20,348 nt of DNA. It comes from JANLQX01 sp043775075. GTDB taxonomy: Bacteria > Actinomycetota > Acidimicrobiia > Acidimicrobiales > JANYDT01. Location: NCBI GenBank assembly GCA_043775075.1, contig JAYVSS010000352.1:1-20348 (forward strand), given 5' to 3'. The notes under the pieces are model-generated. The model was not told the origin of the DNA, ran no database searches, and worked only from the letters and a program-made list of their open reading frames with translations. Made by a program: the position numbers and the translations under genes. This document shows, piece after piece, positions 7,632-14,682 of the stretch; within the stretch, counting starts at the first letter, position 1, and each line of letters starts with the position of its first letter.

Positions 7632-9248
7632 ATGACCGAGACCTTGACGGGATCCAATCGCTCTGCTGGGATCAGCTTCGCTGAGCTACTTGACCAAGAC
7701 TCCCATCCGGTGAGCGATGTGCTGCGCCGCGAGTCCGCCATGCTCCCGCCGGGCAACACGCGGGTTCCGGCGCACGTCTACTACTCCCAGGAGTGGCATG
7801 ACCTCGAAGTGGAGAAGCTGTGGAGCCGGGTGTGGCAGTTCGCCTGCCTTGTCGACGACATCCCGAACCCCGGCGACTACCACGTGTACGACATTGCCCA
7901 CCTGTCCTTTCTGATCGTGCGCACCGCCGACGGCGGCATCAAGGCGCATCGCAATGCGTGTCTTCATCGGGGCCGCAAGCTCCGCACGTGCGAGGGCAAG
8001 GGAGCAAAGAACCTCCGCTGCGCGTTCCACGGCTGGAACTGGAATCTCGACGGCTCACTCAAGGAGATCCCCTGCGAATGGGACTTCCCCGATCTCGACA
8101 AGGCCGAGTACGACCTGCCCGACGCCAAGGTCGGCGTGTGGCAGGGGTTCGTGTTCATCAATCCTGATCGTGATGCCGAGCCGTTGGAGGACTTCATCGG
8201 CACGCTCGGCGATCACTTCACCCATCTGCCGTTCACCCACCGTTACAAGGCGGCGCACGTCGCCAAGATCATGCCGGTGAACTGGAAGGCGCTGCAGGAA
8301 GCGTTCATGGAGGCGTATCACACCGTCGCCACCCATCCAACGCTCATGGAAAACCTCGGCGACGCCAACAGTCGGTACGACGTCTACGAGAACTACTCAA
8401 GGGCGATCTCGCCGCATGCCGTCGAGAGCCCACACCTCGAGGGCATGCCTCACTACGAACGGCTGGCCGATGGCAAGCAGTACGCCCGTTGGCGTCATCC
8501 GTTGAACGGACACATCTACCAGCGCATCGAGACAGGTCGCGTCGAGGTCACCGATCTCGATGGCCACGTCAGTACTTTTGACGACGACGGTAACTGGATC
8601 ACCGGTCCGGTCACCCAGGCCGATCCGCATCTCTGCAAGTGGGTTGGTGGCACCCTCCTCCCGGGTCTCGAGGACGTTCCCCAGTCGACGCCGAACCCGC
8701 CCGACGAGGTGAAAGCCGGTGGTACGGGAGCGGTGCGGGCGTGGATCGCCGAGCAGAAGCGCGAGGGCATCCGCACGCAGTTCGCCGGGACGATCAACGT
8801 CGACAACGTGAGCGATGCCGAGATGATCGACGCGATGTTTTACTCGGTGTTCCCGAACTGGTCGCCGTGGGGTTGCTTCCACTACCTGATGTACCGGTTC
8901 CGGCCGAATGGCTCGGACCCGAATTCTTCGATCTTCGAAATCATGATCTGGCCGCCCGCTCCCGATCCCGATAATCGTCCGGCGCCCGCCAAGGTCACGC
9001 ACCTCGGCGTCGACGACGACTGGATGCTCGCCGGCGAGCTCGGGCCGGTCGTCAAGGTGTTCCAGCAGGACTCGCTCAACCTGCCCCACGTGCAAACCGG
9101 ACTTAAGGCGCAGGAGCAGCAGGAAGTGATCTTTGCCAGCTACAACGAGTCCAAGATCCGGCACTTCTATCATCACCTGTTCGAGCGGATGGGTGTCGAC
9201 GCCGTCCAGCTCTCGAACGCTTCGCGGCCGAACGCGTCACGACAGTGA
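7632..9248 (+). CDS. Rieske [2Fe-2S] aromatic-ring-hydroxylating oxygenase, large (alpha) subunit
   Basis: A 538-residue protein. I use ATG 7632 rather than the in-frame TTG six bases earlier, because no ribosome site supports either and the -10 element suggests a leaderless message from the ATG. The Rieske cluster motif is C110-x-H112-x17-C130-x2-H133 (CLHRG, CAFHGW). The mononuclear iron site shows His230 and His235 in EAYHTVATHP, with a probable third ligand Asp480 in QDSLNLPHVQTG. The residue normally an Asp bridging the Rieske and iron centres is here Glu227. The protein would dioxygenate, monooxygenate or demethylate its substrate with electrons from a reductase not encoded nearby. No beta subunit follows, so it is probably a homotrimer of alpha chains. 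Confidence 0.93.
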   Translation: MTETLTGSNRSAGISFAELLDQDSHPVSDVLRRESAMLPPGNTRVPAHVYYSQEWHDLEVEKLWSRVWQFACLVDDIPNPGDYHVYDIAHLSFLIVRTADGGIKAHRNACLHRGRKLRTCEGKGAKNLRCAFHGWNWNLDGSLKEIPCEWDFPDLDKAEYDLPDAKVGVWQGFVFINPDRDAEPLEDFIGTLGDHFTHLPFTHRYKAAHVAKIMPVNWKALQEAFMEAYHTVATHPTLMENLGDANSRYDVYENYSRAISPHAVESPHLEGMPHYERLADGKQYARWRHPLNGHIYQRIETGRVEVTDLDGHVSTFDDDGNWITGPVTQADPHLCKWVGGTLLPGLEDVPQSTPNPPDEVKAGGTGAVRAWIAEQKREGIRTQFAGTINVDNVSDAEMIDAMFYSVFPNWSPWGCFHYLMYRFRPNGSDPNSSIFEIMIWPPAPDPDNRPAPAKVTHLGVDDDWMLAGELGPVVKVFQQDSLNLPHVQTGLKAQEQQEVIFASYNESKIRHFYHHLFERMGVDAVQLSNASRPNASRQ

Positions 9249-9277
9249 CCGAACGGGCGTCGCCGAGGCGGTCCAAG

Positions 9278-10069
9278 TCATGCGTTTGCGTCGTCGTCCA
9301 GAACGCTGAGAACGCGAGACTTCAGGGCAACGAAGCGGGCGTCGCCAACCAGCGTCGAAACTCTCGGTCGATCGAACAGCACGGAGAACGTTGCCAGCAC
9401 GCGCGCCGGGCGTCGAGACAGTACGACGACATCGTCGGCGAGCAGCAGTGCTTCCTCAACGTCGTGGGTGATGAGTAGTACTGCTCGAGGATCTTCCGCC
9501 AAGACCTCCTGCACCCACGCATGCATGCTGCGGCGAGTCATTGCATCAAGGGCCCCAAACGGTTCGTCGAGCAACAGCACGTCGCGACCAACCAAAAATG
9601 TGCGCAGTAGGGCCAATCGTTGCCGCATGCCTCCTGATAACTGTCCCGGCCACTGACGTTGCGTTCCCTCCAACCCGAAGCGGGGAAACAACGCCTGTGC
9701 TTGCGACCTTGCTTCGGCGACCGGCACTCCTCGGATCTGGGCGCCCAGAACGGCATTGCCGAGGGCGCGTCGCCACGGGAGGAGATGATCTCGCTGTGGC
9801 ATGAACGCCACATGACCAGGTTTGCCGACAACTGACACGCCGTGGACCTCGGCCGTTCCCGACGCAGGAATCAACAGCCCGGCCAGTACGCGAAACAACG
9901 TGGACTTACCACCTCCACTCGGACCAACGACGGCCGTCACCCGGCGACTGGCAACCGAGAGTGAGACGCCGTCGAGAACCGGAACCCCGTCAAAGGCGTG
10001 CGACAGTTCGTGGACCGTGAGCGCGGGGACGCCTGCTTGCGGTCTGGCGTCGAGATGAGGAGAGGTCAT
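9278..10069 (-). CDS. thiZ: ThiZ-like ABC transporter ATPase (thiamin-precursor uptake)
   Basis: A 263-residue nucleotide-binding subunit. Walker A GPSGGGKST is at 49-57, the Q-loop Gln at 92, signature LSGGMRQ at 144-150, Walker B with DEPFGALDA at 164-175 and the switch His at 202. It resembles NitT/TauT/ThiZ ATPases. ATG 10069 overlaps the lipoprotein stop as ATGA and is preferred to more distal starts, which would lie inside that gene. It is the last gene of the TPP-riboswitch operon and would energise import of hydroxymethylpyrimidine or a related thiamin precursor. It converges on the Rieske gene with only 29 bases between stops, and I see no obvious terminator there. Confidence 0.9.
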   Translation of the reverse strand: MTSPHLDARPQAGVPALTVHELSHAFDGVPVLDGVSLSVASRRVTAVVGPSGGGKSTLFRVLAGLLIPASGTAEVHGVSVVGKPGHVAFMPQRDHLLPWRRALGNAVLGAQIRGVPVAEARSQAQALFPRFGLEGTQRQWPGQLSGGMRQRLALLRTFLVGRDVLLLDEPFGALDAMTRRSMHAWVQEVLAEDPRAVLLITHDVEEALLLADDVVVLSRRPARVLATFSVLFDRPRVSTLVGDARFVALKSRVLSVLDDDANA

Positions 10070-11067
10070 GGCAAGAAGTCGTTGGTGAACACTTTCCTTG
10101 GGTCCACATCGGCCGTCAGCAACTTTGCGGATCGTAGGAACTGGGTGAAATTGGTCCACACCTTGACATCCTGACGACCCCACGGCTGACCAGTATCGGC
10201 ATACCGCGAGGCTAGGTACTCGGCGCTGGCGTTGACCAACTTGGCGTCCAACTCGGGTGCCGCAGCAAGCAACGCGGTGGCCGCTGCTTTCGGATCGGTG
10301 CGTGACAGTTCGTATCCGGCAGCTGTCGCCCCGACGAATGCCCGAACCACGTCCGGATCTTTCGCAATCATGGCCTCGGAAGTCACCAAGACCGGTGTGT
10401 ACCAGTCAGGGACGCAACTTGGATAGAACGGGAACCGTTGCAGCTTCATTCCGCCCAGGTCTTGCAACCGGATGACATCCCAACCGTCGAACACCCACAC
10501 GGCGTCATAGTCCTTGCGCTGCAACCCAACGTTGTAGTCAACGTTGCCGATCTCGACGTATTTGACCGTGCTTGCGTCGCCGCCGTCACATGCCACCAAC
10601 TTTTGCACCAGTGCTTTCTCCAGGTCACCGCCAAAGCCACCGTAGGTTTTTCCGGCCAGGTCTTTGGCCGAGTTCACGCCACGATCGGCGGGAACAACGA
10701 GCGACGAGGTGTTGTGGGCGAGAACGGCGGCCACCGAAACCACCTTGGCGCCCTGGGCTCGAGCGGGCAGCAACGACTCCGACACGCTGATCGCAAACTG
10801 CGCATTTCCCGCCGCCAACTGCGGCAGACCGCCGTCGGGGCCCGGTTCAATAACCGTGACGTCGAGGCCCGCTTTCTTGTACAGACCATTTGCCTTGGCC
10901 AGATAAATGCCGCTGTGATTGGTGTTGGGAGTCCAGTCCAACACCAAGGTCACCTTCCGGAGGGGCGCGACGGCGGGCGTGGTGGACGTTGACGAGCCTG
11001 AGGGTGAACATGCGGTAAGTGCGCATAGTAACGTGCAGGCGAAAATGTAAGGCGTGCGGCGGATCAT
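10066..11067 (-). CDS. thiY: ThiY-like substrate-binding lipoprotein (NMT1/THI5 fold)
   Basis: A 333-residue protein from ATG 11067. This start places a clean lipoprotein signal at the N-terminus, with lipobox LTAC and lipidated Cys20, followed by a Ser/Thr linker. The mature N-terminus has LDWTPNTNHSGIYLAK, the hallmark of NMT1/THI5-type pyrimidine-binding proteins, and later GKTYGGFGG and DYDAVWVFDGWD fit that fold. The yeast Thi5 Cys-rich catalytic motif is absent, which supports transport rather than synthesis. It lies 5 bases after the permease stop and overlaps the ATPase start. With the TPP riboswitch upstream, the likely ligand is 4-amino-5-hydroxymethyl-2-methylpyrimidine or formylaminopyrimidine. 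Confidence 0.88.
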   Translation of the reverse strand: MIRRTPYIFACTLLCALTACSPSGSSTSTTPAVAPLRKVTLVLDWTPNTNHSGIYLAKANGLYKKAGLDVTVIEPGPDGGLPQLAAGNAQFAISVSESLLPARAQGAKVVSVAAVLAHNTSSLVVPADRGVNSAKDLAGKTYGGFGGDLEKALVQKLVACDGGDASTVKYVEIGNVDYNVGLQRKDYDAVWVFDGWDVIRLQDLGGMKLQRFPFYPSCVPDWYTPVLVTSEAMIAKDPDVVRAFVGATAAGYELSRTDPKAAATALLAAAPELDAKLVNASAEYLASRYADTGQPWGRQDVKVWTNFTQFLRSAKLLTADVDPRKVFTNDFLP

Positions 11068-11072
11068 CTGAG

Positions 11073-11855
11073 TTACTGGCTCCAGGTTGTGGGTTGAGCA
11101 CGGCGCCAGGGGCACAGCACTCGGTCAAGAACGGATACTGCGGCGAATAAAAGCACGCTTACTAATGTGACCACGGCGACGCCGACCAACACCTGGTCGT
11201 ATCGAAAGCCACGTCGAGAACGTTCGATATAAAGACCGAGGCCCGATGTGCCACCCAAGCTCTCGCCGATGACGGCGGCAGCCACGGCATACGTGAGCGA
11301 AATACGAAGCCCGGACAATGCCCCTGGAATAGCGGCGGGGGCCAGGACGTGTCGGATGGATTGCCTACGGGAGGCGCCGTAACTGCGTACCAACTCGATA
11401 AGTTCGGCATCAGCGGACCGCAACCCCGCCGTGGTCGAAACGGCCACGGGGAATCCAACGACCAACGCCACCACGACAACTTTCGGGGCCATGCCAAAAC
11501 CGAAGACCAACACCAGCATTGGTCCAAGCACCTGCACCGGGACGGTTTGGCTGGCCAATACCAGCGGCTGCACGGCACGGGCCCACAACGGCGATAGCGC
11601 CACCAGTGCAGCGATTGACAAACCGGCAAGAACACCGGCGCCAACGCCCAACCCGGTTTCCACCAACGTGGTGCGCAAATGATGGGGAAGCAGACCCTTG
11701 GTGGCCCAAAACGCCTTCGCCACGCGCGTCGGTGCGGGCAGGACGGTGCTACCGCGCCCCCGCCACTCCCACAGCAGTAACAGAATCGTTACGACAAAAG
11801 CAGGCGGGAAGGCGCCTCGAACAAGCGAGCGTGCCGTTGACCTTTTATTGAGCAT
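11073..11855 (-). CDS. thiX: ThiX-like ABC transporter permease
   Basis: A 260-residue BPD-type permease. Hydrophobic segments occur at about 17-30, 65-87, 97-120, 125-142, 183-200 and 222-243. The cytoplasmic EAA loop that docks the ATPase is at about 150-180 (ELIELVRSYGASRRQSIRHV, then LAPAAIPGALSGLRI). It starts at ATG 11855, 14 bases after the thiamin-binding protein stop, and is followed after 5 bases by the lipoprotein gene. Sequence alone would also allow a nitrate/taurine/aliphatic-sulfonate permease; the riboswitch and the ThiY-type partner point to thiamin-precursor uptake. Confidence 0.88.
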   Translation of the reverse strand: MLNKRSTARSLVRGAFPPAFVVTILLLLWEWRGRGSTVLPAPTRVAKAFWATKGLLPHHLRTTLVETGLGVGAGVLAGLSIAALVALSPLWARAVQPLVLASQTVPVQVLGPMLVLVFGFGMAPKVVVVALVVGFPVAVSTTAGLRSADAELIELVRSYGASRRQSIRHVLAPAAIPGALSGLRISLTYAVAAAVIGESLGGTSGLGLYIERSRRGFRYDQVLVGVAVVTLVSVLLFAAVSVLDRVLCPWRRAQPTTWSQ

Positions 11856-11869
11856 TGGCGTGAATGCGA

Positions 11870-12166
11870 TCAGGAACGGAACTTGCCGACAAGATCGTGC
11901 ATCGACGGATCTCGTTCGGGTTCGCGTGTCTGCTCAACCTTGATGACGCTGACGACACCGTCAGCGCCCGTAGCCAGCGTCGCTTCGTGCACCGCACGCA
12001 ACAGCGGCCACAGCTGATCGGGCTCGCCTTCAACCGAGGTGCCAAGCGGCCCTACTTCGAAGTGCAAGCCCGAGTGCTGAATGATCGCTATTGCGGCCTC
12101 GACGTGGGCCCAACGGTCCGTTGCCGTGCCCGGTGGGTTGGGTAAAACTTGGATTTCGATGATCAT
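11870..12166 (-). CDS. MTH1187/YkoF-type thiamin-binding protein
   Basis: A 98-residue cytoplasmic protein from ATG 12166. MIIEIQVLPNPPG and the later GPLGTSVEG...LWPLLRAVHEA and GVVSVIKVE match the small ferredoxin-like-fold MTH1187 (former DUF77) family, several members of which bind thiamin or HMP-like compounds. It is the first gene after the TPP riboswitch, so its start codon is the one directly exposed to riboswitch control. It may act as a ligand buffer or delivery factor for the ThiXYZ transporter. The family is clear; the exact biochemical role is not established by sequence. Confidence 0.85.
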   Translation of the reverse strand: MIIEIQVLPNPPGTATDRWAHVEAAIAIIQHSGLHFEVGPLGTSVEGEPDQLWPLLRAVHEATLATGADGVVSVIKVEQTREPERDPSMHDLVGKFRS

Positions 12167-12169
12167 GTA

Positions 12170-12258
12170 CTGCGTTCCCTCCGCTCGAATTACCGAGATC
12201 AGGTCTTTGGGGTCGCCCGTACAGGCTCTCAGCCGGATTACTCCAGCACCCCCAGCAG
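12170..12258 (-). ncRNA. TPP riboswitch (THI element)
   Basis: Read on the - strand, the conserved THI-element blocks occur in order: GGGGGTGC (12253-12246), CTGAGAG (12232-12226), ACCTGATC (12204-12197), GGTAAT (12194-12189) and GGAGGGAA (12182-12175). Arms CTGC (12258-12255) and GCAG (12173-12170) close P1. The block GGAGGG doubles as the ribosome-binding site of the thiamin-binding protein, whose ATG is only 3 bases after P1. Control is therefore probably translational: TPP binding stabilises P1 and hides the site, shutting off the uptake operon. Confidence 0.95.
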
Positions 12259-12272
12259 GTGGTTGTTGACCT

Positions 12273-12764
12273 TCATTGTGACATAGCTACGAGGTCAACG
12301 GTGAACTCCGGTGCTCGGGACGAGCGGCCGGCAAGGGTGGCGTCGGGTACTTCGACAAGACGTCCGGTCGTGACGTCGTAGATATAGCCGTAGATAGGAA
12401 TTCGCAACCGAACCAGCGGGTGGTTGCGAATGCGGGTGACGTCTTCCACCACGCTGGCTGCGTTATCCGAAATCGTGAGCCAGTCGATATATTTTGCTTC
12501 AGTGGATCCGGGACCGGTACCAATATCGCTGGATCCATCGGCACCAAGGGCAGCTGTTTCAAGGCTATAAACGAGCAGCGAACGCATCAATTGATCAGTG
12601 AAAAACAACATTCCACAGTTGGTGTGGTGGATAACGAACCACTCTTTCGTACCCAAGAGTCAAATGGCGAAGCCGCGGGCAGATGGAAGGGCGAGGTCTG
12701 CTTTGGCCCCGAACGTCGACGCGTATCCGTCGTTGGCCTGAAGTACTTCGTCGAGAATTGCCAT
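12273..12764 (-). pseudogene. Beta-carbonic anhydrase with internal deletion and in-frame stop
   Basis: A good ribosome site (AAAGGAG) precedes ATG 12764, and codons 1-34 encode MAILDEVLQANDGY...ARGFAI. A TGA follows at 12662-12660, and the same frame resumes with LLGTKEWFVIHHTNCGM, then HPLV, IPIYGYIYDVTTGRLVEV. In Rv1284-type beta-carbonic anhydrases about 43-44 residues lie between the equivalents of FAI and LLGT. They carry the first zinc Cys, the CxDxR dyad and the RNAGG stretch, all missing here. The remaining His and Cys of HHTNCGM cannot form the active site. The gene normally interconverts CO2 and bicarbonate, and this copy should be inactive. Apart from the junction TGA both halves remain open, which suggests a recent event. 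Confidence 0.85.
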
Positions 12765-12951
12765 TGTCTTGCTCCTTTCCTTGGGAGGTTGAGGGTCACC
12801 GTAGTGACCCTTGGATTTCACCCAATCCAGTCAACTACTCGTCGAACGTCAATTGGGTCGAGAGCTGTTCGGTTTGGCAGTTTCCCTTGCGGGAGTTGAC
12901 GCCTTGGTCGCGGGCTGAGCTGTGAGCACAGCGTCGCGCTAGCTTCGGCCG
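12765..12951. promoter_or_regulatory. Divergent intergenic region with 8-bp palindromic stem-loop
   Basis: This region separates the carbonic anhydrase remnant and the thiolase-like gene. AGGGTCAC (12792-12799) and GTGACCCT (12804-12811) form a perfect 8-bp inverted repeat around CGTA. It lies 28 bases upstream of the anhydrase ATG, and could be a regulator site or a 5' leader hairpin. Confidence 0.5.
12940..12945 (+). promoter_or_regulatory. Putative -10 element of a leaderless thiolase-like transcript
   Basis: TAGCTT fits the actinobacterial TAnnnT -10 pattern and is separated from ATG 12952 by six bases, placing the expected transcription start on the A of the start codon. No Shine-Dalgarno sequence is visible, and no clear -35 lies at 17 bases. 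Confidence 0.5.
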
Positions 12952-14127
12952 ATGGCTCGTTCCGGTAACAACCTCGCCAAGATCGCTGGTGTGTTCGAAC
13001 ATCCCGGCCGTCACCTCCCTGATCTCACCGTTCCTCAGATTCACGCCCAAGTTGCCGCTGGCGCGCTCGCTGATGCGGGGCTGACCCTGACCGACGTTGA
13101 TGCGTACTTCTGCGCCGGTGATGCCCCTGGCTTCGGCGGCATCTCTATGGCTGATTACTTGGGCTTGCAGGTCAGTATCATCGACAGCACCGAGACCGGC
13201 GGGTCGTCATACCTCGCCCACGTTGGTCACGCGGCTGCGGCCATTGCGGCGGGGAAATGCAAGGTTGCCTTGATTACCCTTGCTGGCAAACCCCGCACTG
13301 GTGGCAATGCGCCGGGCGGCTCCGCCGGCGGCGGTGGATCACCGGAAGGAGCGTTCGAATCGCAATGGGGATCCAACGTGGCGAACAGGTACGCGTTGGC
13401 CGCCGCCCGCCATATGCACGAGTTCGGCACGACAAGTCGGCAACTGGCCATGATCAAGGTCGCCGCATCCAAGCACGCGTCGCACAATCCCAATGCGTTC
13501 CTCCGAAACGAAGTGACGGTCGAGGAAGTCCTCGATTCGCCGATGGTGGCTGATCCACTTCATCGTCTGGAGTGCTGCGTCATCACCGACGGCGGGGGAG
13601 CAGTTGTTGTGGTCAGCCCCGAGGTGTCTCGTGGCCTTGCCCAGCCGGGTCGTTGTGCGTCGGTTCTCGGCCACGGCGAGGCGCTGAAGCACACGGCCAA
13701 CGGGCGTATCGATCTCACGTATACCGCGGCGGTGTGGTCAGGTCCACGAGCCTTTGCGGAGGCCGGTGTCACGCCCGCCGATATCCAATACGCGTCGATT
13801 TACGACAGCTTCACGATCACCGTTCTGCAGACGCTCGAGGATCTGGGCTTTTGCGGAAAAGGAAAGGGTGGAGCGTTCGTCGAGTCCGGCGCACTTGAGG
13901 CCGGCGGCCGATTGCCGTTCAACACCGATGGCGGCGGCCTCTGCAACAACCATCCAGCGAATCGAGGTGGCATGACCAAAATCATCGAGGCCGTCCGCCA
14001 GTTGCGGGACGAGGCCCATCCGGCCGTCCAGGTTCGGAACTGCGAACTCGCCCTCGCCCATGGCACCGGCGGCAACCTCGGTACTCGCACCGGGTCGGCC
14101 ACGCTCATCCTCGGGCGGGCGTCATGA
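12952..14127 (+). CDS. SCP2/lipid-transfer-type thiolase-fold protein (probable aldolase-type partner of DUF35)
   Basis: A 391-residue thiolase-superfamily protein of the non-specific lipid-transfer/SCP2 branch. Landmarks include YDSFTIT (about 284-290), LCNNHPANRGG, and the C-terminal AHGTGGN. The segment expected to hold the acyl-forming Cys reads TETGGSSYL (80-88), with Ser and Gly instead of Cys, so classical thiolase chemistry is unlikely. Members paired with a DUF35 protein include the Ltp2 retro-aldolases of steroid side-chain degradation, and the next gene, overlapping by ATGA, encodes such a DUF35 protein. I therefore favour C-C bond cleavage or formation on an acyl-CoA, with substrate unknown. 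Translation appears leaderless from ATG 12952. Confidence 0.85.
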   Translation: MARSGNNLAKIAGVFEHPGRHLPDLTVPQIHAQVAAGALADAGLTLTDVDAYFCAGDAPGFGGISMADYLGLQVSIIDSTETGGSSYLAHVGHAAAAIAAGKCKVALITLAGKPRTGGNAPGGSAGGGGSPEGAFESQWGSNVANRYALAAARHMHEFGTTSRQLAMIKVAASKHASHNPNAFLRNEVTVEEVLDSPMVADPLHRLECCVITDGGGAVVVVSPEVSRGLAQPGRCASVLGHGEALKHTANGRIDLTYTAAVWSGPRAFAEAGVTPADIQYASIYDSFTITVLQTLEDLGFCGKGKGGAFVESGALEAGGRLPFNTDGGGLCNNHPANRGGMTKIIEAVRQLRDEAHPAVQVRNCELALAHGTGGNLGTRTGSATLILGRAS

Positions 14128-14540
14128 GAAAGTCGCTACCGGTGCGGGCGATTGAAGTCACCAGCGAAACCCGTGCGTTCTGGGACGCAACCGCTGACGG
14201 TCGGCTCGTACTTCCACGTTGCGAGCAATGCGGTGCCACGCTTTGGTACCCGAAAGGCTTCTGTCCGCTGTGCATGTCGTCGTCGATCGAGTGGGTTCCC
14301 GCGAGTGGTGACGGTGTGGTGTACTCGTTTTCCATCACCCGCAAAGGGGCGGGAGTTTGGGCCGAACACAGCCCGTACGTCGTCGCCTACGTCGAGTTAC
14401 TCGAAGGCCCGCGCGTTCTTACGAACATCGTTGGTTGCGGTGTCGATGAGGTTCGGATCGGTATGGCGGTCACCGTGGTGTTCGATCCAACCGCTGAGGG
14501 TGCGGCGGTGTTTCGTTTTCGGCCAGCGGCTCAGGTCTAG
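14124..14540 (+). CDS. DUF35 zinc-ribbon/OB-fold acyl-CoA-associated protein
   Basis: A 138-residue protein. Its N-terminal rubredoxin-like zinc ribbon is C33-x2-C36-x10-C47-x2-C50 (CEQCG, CPLC), followed by an OB fold (GVVYSFSITRKG, SPYVVAYVEL, GMAVTVVF). These proteins bind acyl-CoA and form obligate complexes with SCP2-type thiolases, aldolases or hydratases. The start codon overlaps the thiolase stop as ATGA, which matches co-translation of complex partners. All four zinc ligands are intact. Confidence 0.92.
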   Translation: MRKSLPVRAIEVTSETRAFWDATADGRLVLPRCEQCGATLWYPKGFCPLCMSSSIEWVPASGDGVVYSFSITRKGAGVWAEHSPYVVAYVELLEGPRVLTNIVGCGVDEVRIGMAVTVVFDPTAEGAAVFRFRPAAQV

Positions 14541-14682
14541 CGGTCAACCCTTGCCGTCCGCCGATGCGCTCGGGGTCCCACGAAACTTCAGCCGATGGTA
14601 AAGCCGTTGGGGTGAGTTTCAGAGCACTCGGATTGCCCACGAAATCATCCAGGTAGGTCTCGGCGTGGTGTAGGAATCAGCA

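Noticed and set aside
8397..9176. - strand 259-codon ORF opposite the Rieske gene
   Set aside because: Entirely antisense to a conserved catalytic domain, with no motif of its own.
10066..11067. Thi5-type pyrimidine synthase instead of a binding protein
   Set aside because: There is a lipoprotein signal, no Cys-rich catalytic motif, and transporter partners on both sides.
12660..12662. TGA in the carbonic anhydrase as a selenocysteine codon
   Set aside because: The stop sits at a deletion junction with about 43 residues missing, not at a conserved Cys position, and I see no selenocysteine insertion hairpin just after it.
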